DNA of 64,000 nt from Rhodocaloribacter litoris (GTDB taxonomy: Bacteria > Bacteroidota > Rhodothermia > Rhodothermales > ISCAR-4553): contig NZ_CP076718.1 of the NCBI RefSeq assembly GCF_011682235.2, positions 1,192,693-1,256,692 of the forward strand. The letters are read 5' to 3'. Under the pieces are notes generated by a model. That model was not told the origin of the DNA, searched no databases, and saw nothing but the letters and a program-made list of their open reading frames with translations. The position numbers and the translations under genes are program-made. This document shows, in pieces, positions 1 through 8,524 of the stretch. Each line of letters starts with the position of its first letter. Within the stretch, counting starts at the first letter, position 1.

Positions 1-261
1 TCCGGCATCTTCCATCTCTCCGGGCGCGAGATGTTCTCCATCTACGAGTTCGCCCACCGCATCGCCCGCATCTTCGACCTGGATGCCTCCCTCATCCACC
101 CGACCGACGGCACCCGCTTCCGGCAGGAAGCCCCGCGCCCCCCGCGCACCGGCTTCATCATCCTGAAGGCCGAAACCGAACTGGGCTATAAACCCCATTC
201 CACCGACGCGGCCCTCCGCCACCTCGGCCAGCGTCTCGGCCTTCCGGTCACCACGCCGTGA
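1..261 (+). CDS. RmlD-like sugar-nucleotide reductase, C-terminal part
   Basis: The reading frame is open from the first base and ends with TGA at 259-261, so only the last 86 residues are present. The segment GIFHLSG followed by the S-x-x-E-F-A helix matches the substrate-binding end of RmlD-type NAD(P)-dependent reductases, which make dTDP-L-rhamnose or related sugars. The Rossmann domain and the catalytic YxxxK lie before the window. The exact substrate cannot be told from this fragment. It is followed by an inverted repeat and then serS, with no sign of an operon. Confidence 0.7.
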   Translation, partial: SGIFHLSGREMFSIYEFAHRIARIFDLDASLIHPTDGTRFRQEAPRPPRTGFIILKAETELGYKPHSTDAALRHLGQRLGLPVTTP

Positions 262-270
262 GGGGTTTGC

Positions 271-338
271 GTGGCGCGCTGCACGCTGGAACGCCAAGCG
301 TTTCACGATCCTGCCTGCCAGCGTGTGAAACGCGCCAC
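271..338. repeat. Long imperfect inverted repeat downstream of the reductase
   Basis: The left arm at 271-289 and the right arm at 318-338 both begin or end with GTGGCGCG/CGCGCCAC and carry ACGCTGG/CCAGCGT. They pair over about 19 bp with one small internal mismatch region and a loop of about 28 nt. No T-tract follows, so it is not a typical intrinsic terminator. It may be a dispersed palindrome or a transcript-end structure for the reductase gene. Confidence 0.5.
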
Positions 339-403
339 GTCGAACGCCAGGCATTGAACCGTCACCCGAACGCGTGCCCCGTCAATCTTGATGGAGAATT
401 CCC

Positions 404-448
404 TGCCGCTTTCGGGCGGTTTTGCTTTTTTTCGGCTCGAACGAGCCG
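404..448 (+). terminator. Terminator-like hairpin and second stem-loop before serS
   Basis: CCGC and GCGG around 405-419 form a short stem followed by an interrupted run of T residues at 420-432. Immediately after it, CGGCTC (433-438) and GAGCCG (443-448) form a perfect 6-bp stem with a GAAC tetraloop, 39 nt before the serS start. The first hairpin could end reductase transcription. The second would lie in the serS leader if a promoter is upstream. Roles are inferred from structure only. Confidence 0.4.
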
Positions 449-487
449 CGGGTGCGCCCTGCCCGCCCCACCCTGATCCCGACCACC

Positions 488-1768
488 ATGCTGGACCTCC
501 ACTTCATCCGCGAGCACCCCGAGCGCGTGCGCCAGGCCATCCGGGACAAACGGGCCGGCGACGTCAAGACGGTCGACGCCGTGCTGGCGGCCGACGAACG
601 CCGCCGCGCACTCCAGACCGAACTGCAGGAATTGCAGCACCACGTCAACACGCGTTCGAAGGAGATCGGCACGCTCATGAAAGCGGGCCGGCGGGAAGAG
701 GCGCAGGCGATCATCGCCGAGACGGGGCAGATGAAGGAGCGGATCAAGGCGCTCGACGAGGAGATGCGGGCGGCCGAGGCCCGGCTCGAACGGCTGCTCC
801 TGGAACTCCCCAACGTGCCGCACCCGAGCGTGCCCGTGGGCCACAGCCCGGAAGACAACGTCGTCGTACACGAGGAAGGCACGCCACCCGCCTTCGACTT
901 CGAGCCGCTGCCCCACTGGGAGCTGGCCGACCGGCACCACCTGATCGACTTCGAGCGCGGCGCGAAGGTGACCGGCGCTGGCTTCCCGTTCTACGTGGGC
1001 GCCGGGGCCCGCCTCCAGCGCGCCCTCCTCAACTTCTTCCTGGACCTGGCCGTGCGCGAGGGCGGCTATACCGAGATCCAGCCCCCCTACGTGGTCAACG
1101 CGGACAGCGCCACCGGCACGGGACAACTCCCCGACAAGGAGGACCTGATGTACGAGGTCCCGCGTGACGGCCTCTACCTGATCCCCACCGCCGAGGTGCC
1201 GGTGACCAACTTCTTCCGGGGCGAGATCCTCGACGAGGCCGACCTGCCGGTCCGGTTCTGCGCCTACACGCCGTGCTTCCGGCGGGAGGCCGGCTCCTAC
1301 GGCAAGGACGTGCGCGGCCTCAACCGCCTCCACCAGTTCGACAAGGTGGAACTCGTCCAGTTCGTCCATCCCGAACAGAGCTACGAGGCGCTCGAAGCGC
1401 TGCGCGAGGACGCCGAGCGGGTCCTCCGCCGGCTCGGGCTTCCCTACCGCCGCCTGCTCATGTGCACCGGCGACATGGGCTTCACGCAGGCGAAGAAGTA
1501 CGACCTGGAGGTCTGGAGCGCCGGCCAGCAACGCTGGCTGGAGGTCTCCTCCGTCTCCAACTTCGAGGCGTTCCAGGCACGGCGCATGCAGATCCGCTAC
1601 CGCCCGGCCGGCGGCGGCAAGCCGGTGGTGCTGCACACGCTCAACGGCAGCGGCCTGGCCTTCCCCCGCGTCGTGGCGGCCCTCCTCGAGCACTACCAGC
1701 AGCCCGACGGCACCATCCACATCCCCGACGCCCTGCAGCCCTACACCGGCTTCGACCGGATCGGTTGA
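488..1768 (+). CDS. serS: Seryl-tRNA synthetase
   Basis: The 426-residue product charges tRNA-Ser with serine and has the usual length for this class II synthetase. The N-terminal 110 residues form the charged coiled-coil tRNA-binding arm. The catalytic domain contains motif 2 (FRREAGSYGKDVRGLNRLHQ) and motif 3 near the C-terminus (LNGSGLAFPR). The ATG at 488 gives the conserved start MLDLHFIRE; an upstream in-frame ATG at 422 would add 22 residues that look like leader sequence. It stands alone and co-directional with the radical SAM gene, which has its own promoter. Confidence 0.97.
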   Translation: MLDLHFIREHPERVRQAIRDKRAGDVKTVDAVLAADERRRALQTELQELQHHVNTRSKEIGTLMKAGRREEAQAIIAETGQMKERIKALDEEMRAAEARLERLLLELPNVPHPSVPVGHSPEDNVVVHEEGTPPAFDFEPLPHWELADRHHLIDFERGAKVTGAGFPFYVGAGARLQRALLNFFLDLAVREGGYTEIQPPYVVNADSATGTGQLPDKEDLMYEVPRDGLYLIPTAEVPVTNFFRGEILDEADLPVRFCAYTPCFRREAGSYGKDVRGLNRLHQFDKVELVQFVHPEQSYEALEALREDAERVLRRLGLPYRRLLMCTGDMGFTQAKKYDLEVWSAGQQRWLEVSSVSNFEAFQARRMQIRYRPAGGGKPVVLHTLNGSGLAFPRVVAALLEHYQQPDGTIHIPDALQPYTGFDRIG

Positions 1769-1849
1769 GACCGGACCGGAGCCTGGTTCGCCGGTGTGGA
1801 CAGGAAACAGGCACGCGCGTCTCCGTCCGGCACTCGCTTCACCGTTTTT

Positions 1850-1879
1850 TTGAAATACAGGCCGTCCGTTTCGTATACT
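1850..1879 (+). promoter_or_regulatory. Sigma-70-like promoter for the radical SAM gene
   Basis: TTGAAA at 1850-1855 and TATACT at 1874-1879 are separated by 18 bp and each differs from the E. coli consensus by one base. Transcription would begin near 1886, leaving a leader of about 85 nt before the ATG at 1972. It lies in the gap after serS, so the radical SAM gene is probably transcribed on its own. Confidence 0.6.
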
Positions 1880-1971
1880 GGCCCGTGAATCTTCGCCTTG
1901 CGGGCCGGCGCATCCGGCTCTCCGTCGTGCGGGCGAGGCACCACCGTCTTCTCACTTCGCCTCACGATGCC

Positions 1972-4222
<2,251 letters not shown>

Positions 4223-4233
4223 CGACCCGTTCA

Positions 4234-4336
4234 CCCCGGACGACCGTTCAGACCCGAAGGCGCCCTCCACCACGACCCGTACGCCTACCTCAAGGCCGAG
4301 GGCCTCGCCGCACCGGAGGTCATGGCACAGGCGTGA
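4234..4336 (+). repeat. Radical SAM gene tail, copy 2
   Basis: Positions 4259-4336 repeat the last 78 bp of the radical SAM gene with one change inside the coding part (GCACAG instead of GCGCAG). The word CCCCGGACGACCGTT at 4234-4248 and its 10-bp spacing to the tail are shared with copy 3 but absent from copy 1. The copy has no gene body upstream in frame and should not be read as a gene. It separates the DUF433/DUF5615 cassette from the IS and second cassette. Confidence 0.9.
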
Positions 4337-4339
4337 CGG

Positions 4340-4357
4340 CGACGAAGATCTTCGTCG
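4340..4357. repeat. Perfect 18-bp palindrome after tail copy 2
   Basis: CGACGAAGATCTTCGTCG is a perfect palindrome with no loop. It starts three bases after the TGA of tail copy 2 and ends 14 bases before the insertion sequence. A loopless palindrome of this length suits a dimeric protein-binding or recombination site better than a terminator. Its function is unknown. Confidence 0.6.
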
Positions 4358-4375
4358 ACCGATGTGCCTTAGAAA

Positions 4376-4873
4376 CTATCTCAAAACGGACTTGAGCCTG
4401 TAGAGTCGCCGATACCACAACAACCCGCAGGCCAGTTGCAACAGCGCCAAGAAGTTCTGCGCCTTCTTCTCATAGCGCACCAACAGACCCCGACACTTGG
4501 ACAACCACGACAGCGTCCGCTCAACCACCCAGCGCCGTGCCGGGTAGGTCTTCTCCTGGTTCTCGTCGAGCTTTTCCTCCCCGATGCGGCGGATGTGGCC
4601 TATGTAGCCGAAACGCGCTACCGTCTCATGCCCGGTCGGGTTGTCATAGCCTTTGTCGAGGCACAAGTGCTGCGGTTGCGCCCGGCTCGGCTCAGGGCGT
4701 TCGACAACCATCGCCTCGAGCGTTGCTGCCAACAACTTCGTGTCATGGCGGTTGGCTCCGTCGATCACCACGGAAAGGGGGCCGCCGTCGGCTTCAACTA
4801 AAATCGAGCGTTTGACGCCCTTTTTGCCCCGATCGGTGGGGTTGGGGCCCGTCGCGTCCCCACCGAAACGGGC
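4376..4873 (-). CDS. IS5-family transposase, second frame (after -1 shift)
   Basis: This 165-residue segment follows the GGGAAAG slip site and begins ARFGGDATG. It holds the rest of the DDE catalytic core: LDKGYD with the second aspartate and VVERTLSWLSKCRGLLVRYEK with the catalytic glutamate. It has no start codon of its own in a sensible place, although the frame is open upstream to 5050. It is made as a fusion with the first frame by programmed -1 frameshifting, an inference from the slip site and the two half-proteins. Confidence 0.88.
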   Translation of the reverse strand, partial: ARFGGDATGPNPTDRGKKGVKRSILVEADGGPLSVVIDGANRHDTKLLAATLEAMVVERPEPSRAQPQHLCLDKGYDNPTGHETVARFGYIGHIRRIGEEKLDENQEKTYPARRWVVERTLSWLSKCRGLLVRYEKKAQNFLALLQLACGLLWYRRLYRLKSVLR

Positions 4874-5220
4874 TTTCCCATGGCGCCATCGGCTGCTTGC
4901 CACGCGTAGTCGACGCCCCCGAGTTCGTCGCAGGCCTTTACAAGATGGGCCCAGATGGCGGGGAAGACCTGGCGATCGACCCAGCGCTGCATCGTGCGAT
5001 GGACCGAGGCGTCGTCGCCGAAGGCTTTGGGCAGTTGGTTCCACTGGCATCCGGTGCGCAGGCGGTAGATGATGCCGTCGAGGGCGGCGCGTTGGTCGAT
5101 GCGCGGGCGTCCGGTGCGGGCGGGTGGGTCGAGTTCAAGGAGGAGGGCTTCGATGGTGTGCCAGAGTTCATCAGGCACGCGCCAGATGGTTGGCAGCGGG
5201 TTCTCTTGGGGATGGCTCAT
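4798..5220 (-). CDS. IS5-family transposase, first frame
   Basis: The 140-residue frame begins at ATG 5220 and carries the N-terminal DUF4096-like transposase domain (VPDELWHTIEALL, RTGCQWNQLP) and the first catalytic aspartate in AADGAMGK. After MGK the frame runs into about 24 residues of unrelated sequence. The heptamer GGGAAAG (minus strand, 4879-4873) lies exactly at this point in X-XXY-YYZ register. A -1 slip would join residue 116 to the second frame and give a 281-residue DDE transposase, the normal size for this group. Confidence 0.9.
   Translation of the reverse strand: MSHPQENPLPTIWRVPDELWHTIEALLLELDPPARTGRPRIDQRAALDGIIYRLRTGCQWNQLPKAFGDDASVHRTMQRWVDRQVFPAIWAHLVKACDELGGVDYAWQAADGAMGKPVSVGTRRAPTPPIGAKRASNARF
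4873..4879 (-). promoter_or_regulatory. -1 ribosomal frameshift heptamer GGGAAAG
   Basis: On the minus strand the zero-frame codons read ATG GGA AAG, placing GGGAAAG in the exact X-XXY-YYZ register for a -1 slip. The downstream frame continues the transposase without loss or gain of residues. Many IS families use sites of this type. Confidence 0.7.
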
Positions 5221-5284
5221 CCGTATACGAGGTCAAGGTGTGCAAGGGGAAGACCCCTTCAACTCCGGCTTTTGAGATAGTTTC

Positions 5285-5769
5285 TTATTCCCCGACCTGC
5301 CGGAGCACCGCCCGGTACACCTCGTCATGCACATAGAAACCGGCCACCTGTCTCAAGGCGTCGACGAGCGGGCGGAGGGTCGCAACGTGGCCCTTCGCTT
5401 TGGCTTCCACCAAAAGGCCCAGCACGCCCGTCACCGACAGGCCCAGCCGTCGTGCAGCCCGGCGTCCCTCCCGCTCGTCCAGCAGGACCAGATCCGCGTT
5501 CCGCTCCAGGGCCAGGGCGATGGCCTCGGCTTCACCACGCCCCAGATCGCGTTGCAAAACGGTGACGAGCCGGGTGTCTCGCACGGTGTGTTGTTCCACC
5601 AGGTCGCCGCAGCCACTTCACGGCTTCCAGGCCAGGATGTACCGAAGGCATTGAGTTCTTCCCAGACACCACGGGGAATGTGGATACGATCGTAGAGATG
5701 CCGGAGCAGATCAAACTGTCCGATGGCTGCGAGATTGGTAAGCGGAGAGGTGTCGCTGACGACAATCAC
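5285..5769 (-). pseudogene. DUF3368 PIN-domain toxin, frameshifted
   Basis: The GTG start at 5769 overlaps the antitoxin stop (GTGA). The first frame gives MIVVSDTSPLTNLAAIGQ and the PIN fold up to AAATW. After about 5599 the family sequence continues in the -1 frame as VEQHTVRDTRLVTV, through GEAEAIALAL and LVLLDEREGRRAA, to the stop at 5285-5287. The break fits loss of one G (TGGGTGG to TGGTGG). The stop codon TAA is the target duplication of the adjacent IS. Either the toxin is inactivated or one base is missing from the assembly. Confidence 0.8.
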
Positions 5770-6017
5770 AAGCGCCCCAGAGCTTGCAACGTAGTGATGT
5801 CCCCGGCCAGGTCGTCCACATCATAATGTGGGGCAATGCGTCGAGCGGCCAGAAGTTGCCGGAACTGCCATAGCGACATCTCGGCCAACTCACATGCCTT
5901 TCCGAGCGAGAGACGTCCCTGCTCGTACAGATGCACAGCCAGTTCTATCTTCAGCTCCGCAACGGTCATGCGGGCCGAATCGAGAATGTCTTGCGGTATA
6001 TCCAGGATCTGCTTCAT
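5766..6017 (-). CDS. UPF0175 antitoxin
   Basis: The 83-residue product matches UPF0175: LDIPQDILDSARM, ELAVHLYEQGRLSLGKACELAEMSLWQF and a C-terminal YDVDDLAGD. It contains a helix-turn-helix and is the usual partner of DUF3368 toxins, whose gene it overlaps by 4 bp. The ATG at 6017 fits the family start; an upstream extension to 6110 would add 31 unlike residues. The antitoxin is intact although the toxin gene is frameshifted. The cassette points back toward the radical SAM gene, opposite to the first TA pair. Confidence 0.85.
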   Translation of the reverse strand: MKQILDIPQDILDSARMTVAELKIELAVHLYEQGRLSLGKACELAEMSLWQFRQLLAARRIAPHYDVDDLAGDITTLQALGRL

Positions 6018-6122
6018 TATCCAGGTAGACCAGCCGTATCGTTTCGCGGCTCTGTTCCACGGGAAGATCGTCGGGTTGTATGCCGGAGCCCCTGCTTGGT
6101 TCGAGCACACGCGGCCCTTCCG

Positions 6123-6225
6123 CCCCGGACGACCGTTTTTCGCTGAGGGCGCCCTCCACCACGACCCGTACGCCTACCTCAAGGCCGAGGGCCTCGCCGC
6201 ACCGGAGGTCATGGCACAGGCGTAA
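6123..6225 (+). repeat. Radical SAM gene tail, copy 3
   Basis: Positions 6148-6225 repeat the radical SAM tail, with the GCACAG variant of copy 2 but a TAA stop. CCCCGGACGACCGTT at 6123-6137 and the 10-bp gap are shared with copy 2, so copies 2 and 3 form a 103-bp unit distinct from copy 1. It lies between the UPF0175 antitoxin start and the methyltransferase gene. If cassettes were inserted at the gene end, this distal copy would be the original 3' end. Confidence 0.9.
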
Positions 6226-6316
6226 GAAAGCGGTTCGCCCGGGTGGCATGTCCCGGTGCGCGCATGTACCTTTGAGAGACGCGATCCGACGCCACCACGA
6301 GCCGTACCCGGAGCCC

Positions 6317-6967
6317 ATGCCCGCGCTGCCTCAACCTCCCGAAAAAGAATCCACCTTTACGAGCCCGGAAGTGCTCGAAGAGATGATCCAACGGCTGGTG
6401 AAGCAAGTCCCGGATACCGGCCACGATGTGAAGATCTATCTGCACCCGATCGCAACCCCGCTCGGTCCTCTGCTCGCCGGAACGACCGGGGAAGGCGTGT
6501 GCCTGCTCGAATACGCGGATCTGCCCCGGCTGTCGAGACAGCTGACCCGCCTGGCCAGCCGGTGGAACGCCGCCTTCGTCGCCGGCCTCTCGGCCCTCCA
6601 CACGCGGCTGGCGGCGGAGCTGGACGCCTACTTCGCCGGCCGCCTGCGCACCTTCACGGTGCCGGTGCTGGAACGGGGCACGCCGTTTCAACGGGCGGTG
6701 TGGGCGGCACTCCGGTCCGTTCCCTACGGCCGGACGTGCTCCTACGGCGCGCTGGCCCGGCAGCTCGGCCGTGCGGGCGCCGTCCGCGCCGTCGCCCGGG
6801 CCAACGGGGCTAACCCCATCGCCCTGCTCATCCCCTGCCACCGCATCATCGGCACCGACGGCTCGCTGACCGGCTACGGCGGCGGCCTGTGGCGGAAGCG
6901 GTGGCTCCTGCGCCACGAAGGCGCCACGTTCACGGACGAGGCGGCCCAGCTCACCCTGGCCCTGTAG
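6317..6967 (+). CDS. Methylated-DNA-protein-cysteine methyltransferase
   Basis: The 216-residue product transfers alkyl groups from O6-alkylguanine to its own cysteine, repairing DNA in a single turnover. The acceptor motif IPCHRIIG contains Cys174. Upstream are the helix-turn-helix segments GTPFQRAVWAAL and VPYGRTCSYGALA, and an N-terminal ribonuclease-like fold (IYLHPIATPLGPLLAGTTGEG). The first 30 residues are predicted to be flexible. An ATG at 6248 would add 23 residues; 6317 was chosen because the domain begins soon after. It is similar to the C-terminal half of Ada, without the Ada metal-binding domain. Confidence 0.92.
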   Translation: MPALPQPPEKESTFTSPEVLEEMIQRLVKQVPDTGHDVKIYLHPIATPLGPLLAGTTGEGVCLLEYADLPRLSRQLTRLASRWNAAFVAGLSALHTRLAAELDAYFAGRLRTFTVPVLERGTPFQRAVWAALRSVPYGRTCSYGALARQLGRAGAVRAVARANGANPIALLIPCHRIIGTDGSLTGYGGGLWRKRWLLRHEGATFTDEAAQLTLAL

Positions 6968-7430
6968 TCCCGGAGTCCATTCGAATCCCGGAATCTTACC
7001 TGCTCCCCCGGCTGAATCCGGGAGATCCTCCCCTCAAACCGCACCCGTCCAGGACCGCCCGGACGGGTAACACAGCCTGTCACCGTGGCGGGGTTCGACG
7101 CTACTGATCCAGGAAGGCAACCGGCTGCGGTACCCACTCTTCCCATTCCACCCGCAAGCCTCCCCAAGATGCAGGAGCTGATGGCAACACGGTCCGAGCT
7201 CGCGTGCCGGCCCGCCGGGAAAGCCGCCGTGCGCCGCATCCTCGGCACCGGCTGAGGCCCCGTCTCTCCGCCCCTGTCCCTTCCTTACGCCATTTTCTCG
7301 CCGGGCGAAAACCCGTATTTTGACCGTCGCCCAGGCCGCGTTCGGTTCGATGCACGGCGAATCGAACGGCCGGCTGGTTCGTATTCAGACCCACGCAACA
7401 CACCGCCTATTCCTGAAGCAGCCGGAGGTT
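6968..7430. other. Gene-free region with two hairpins before the LacI gene
   Basis: No convincing coding frame is present. ACCCGTCC (7043-7050) and GGACGGGT (7061-7068) form a perfect 8-bp stem, and a weaker CTCCC/GGGAG hairpin lies near 7002-7023. Neither is followed by a T-tract. The promoter of the regulator gene should lie in the right half, but no strong -35/-10 pair was found. A clear GGAGG Shine-Dalgarno precedes the ATG at 7431. Confidence 0.5.
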
Positions 7431-8462
7431 ATGACGAAGAAGATCACCATCGATGAGGTGGCCAGGCTGGCGTATGTCTCGCGCTCGGTTGTGTCACGGG
7501 TGTTGAACAACCATCCGAACGTGAGCAAGGAAGCACGGGCGCGGGTGATGAAGGTCATCGAGGAATACAACTACCGGCCCAGCTCGGTGGCCCGCAGCCT
7601 GGTGACGGACCGGACGTACGAACTGTGCGTGCTGGCCCCGCGCCGCCGCAACGACGTCCTGGCGACGGGCTACTGGCCGCTCGTCCTCCTGGGGCTGTCC
7701 GAACAGAGCATCCAGCGTGGCTACTACGTCTCGATCTCCATGGTCTCGGCGGACATGGAGAGCGCCATCAACGAGCGTATCCTCACCGGCCACGCCTTCG
7801 ACGGCTTCATCCTCATCGCCCGCGACGTGACCCGCTTCGTGGCCGAGGCCCTGCAGGCCAGCGCCACCCCGATCGTCCTCATCGGCCACGACCCCAACTT
7901 CCCGGACCTCAACTCCATCGACGCGGACAACTTCGACGGGGCCTACCAGGCCGGAAGCCACCTCGTCGGGTTGGGCTACCGGCGCATCGGCCTCATGCTG
8001 GGCCCGGCCGAGATGCCGGAATCCGATGACCGGCGCAATGGCTTTCTGAAAGCCCTCGCCGACGCCGGGCTGTCGGTACCGCCCGCCTACACGGCCATCG
8101 GGGACTACTCGCACCAGAGCGGCTATGCCATCATGCAACGGTGGATCGAACGGGGCGACGTGCCCGAGGCCGTCTTCTGCACGAGCGACGCCAAGGCGAC
8201 CGGCGCCATCCTGGCCCTCCACGAAGCCGGCCTGCGCGTGCCCGAAGACGTGGCCATCGTCGGCTTCGACGACCTGCCCACCGCCCGCTTCACCATCCCC
8301 CCGCTGACGACCGTGCACCAGCCGGTCTACGAAAAAGGCGAGCAGGCCGCCAACGTCATCATCGACCTGATCGAGGGACAACGCACCGGGGTCATCCACC
8401 AGAACCTGCCGGTGAAGCTGGTCGTCCGGGAGACGTGCGGCGCCCACCTCCGCACCACCTGA
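7431..8462 (+). CDS. LacI/GalR-family transcriptional regulator
   Basis: The 343-residue product has the LacI helix-turn-helix and hinge at residues 1-60 (ITIDEVARLAYVSRSVVSRVLNN, YNYRPSSVARSL) and a periplasmic-binding-protein-like effector domain after it (VAIVGFDDLPTARF near the C-terminus). It probably senses a sugar or sugar phosphate. The ATG at 7431 is preceded by GGAGG. It sits beside a convergent symporter gene and upstream of a chitin/GlcNAc gene set. Two matching LacI-type operators lie between the symporter and nagB genes at 10416-10451, so it is the likely local repressor, though this is inferred. Confidence 0.92.
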   Translation: MTKKITIDEVARLAYVSRSVVSRVLNNHPNVSKEARARVMKVIEEYNYRPSSVARSLVTDRTYELCVLAPRRRNDVLATGYWPLVLLGLSEQSIQRGYYVSISMVSADMESAINERILTGHAFDGFILIARDVTRFVAEALQASATPIVLIGHDPNFPDLNSIDADNFDGAYQAGSHLVGLGYRRIGLMLGPAEMPESDDRRNGFLKALADAGLSVPPAYTAIGDYSHQSGYAIMQRWIERGDVPEAVFCTSDAKATGAILALHEAGLRVPEDVAIVGFDDLPTARFTIPPLTTVHQPVYEKGEQAANVIIDLIEGQRTGVIHQNLPVKLVVRETCGAHLRTT

Positions 8463-8524
8463 CACCGTCTCCTCTGCGACGAGGCCTCACAACCCCTCGC
8501 GGGCAGCAGGCGCGTGATCCGAAG

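Larger units (their letters stand above)
4372..5284 (-). mobile_element. IS5-family insertion sequence (IS427/IS1031-type)
   Basis: The 913-bp element has terminal inverted repeats beginning GAAACTATCTCAAAA at both ends (left from 4372; right from 5284 on the other strand). It is flanked by the 3-bp direct repeat TTA at 4369-4371 and 5285-5287, matching the TNA target duplication of this group. It carries two overlapping transposase frames on the minus strand. Insertion fell exactly on the stop codon of the DUF3368 toxin gene, and the right-hand TTA duplicate still supplies TAA. Intact ends suggest a fairly recent arrival. Confidence 0.9.

Noticed and set aside
362-1720. Long minus-strand frame across serS
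   Set aside because: It is the antisense of a clearly conserved gene and contains no known domain.
4259-4336. Tail copies 2 and 3 as separate small genes
   Set aside because: They have no start codon, ribosome-binding site or upstream domain in frame. They are repeat copies of a gene end.
6968-6995. tRNA T-arm-like sequence (CCATTCGAATCC)
   Set aside because: The flanks do not pair into a T-stem and no acceptor, D or anticodon arm is present.
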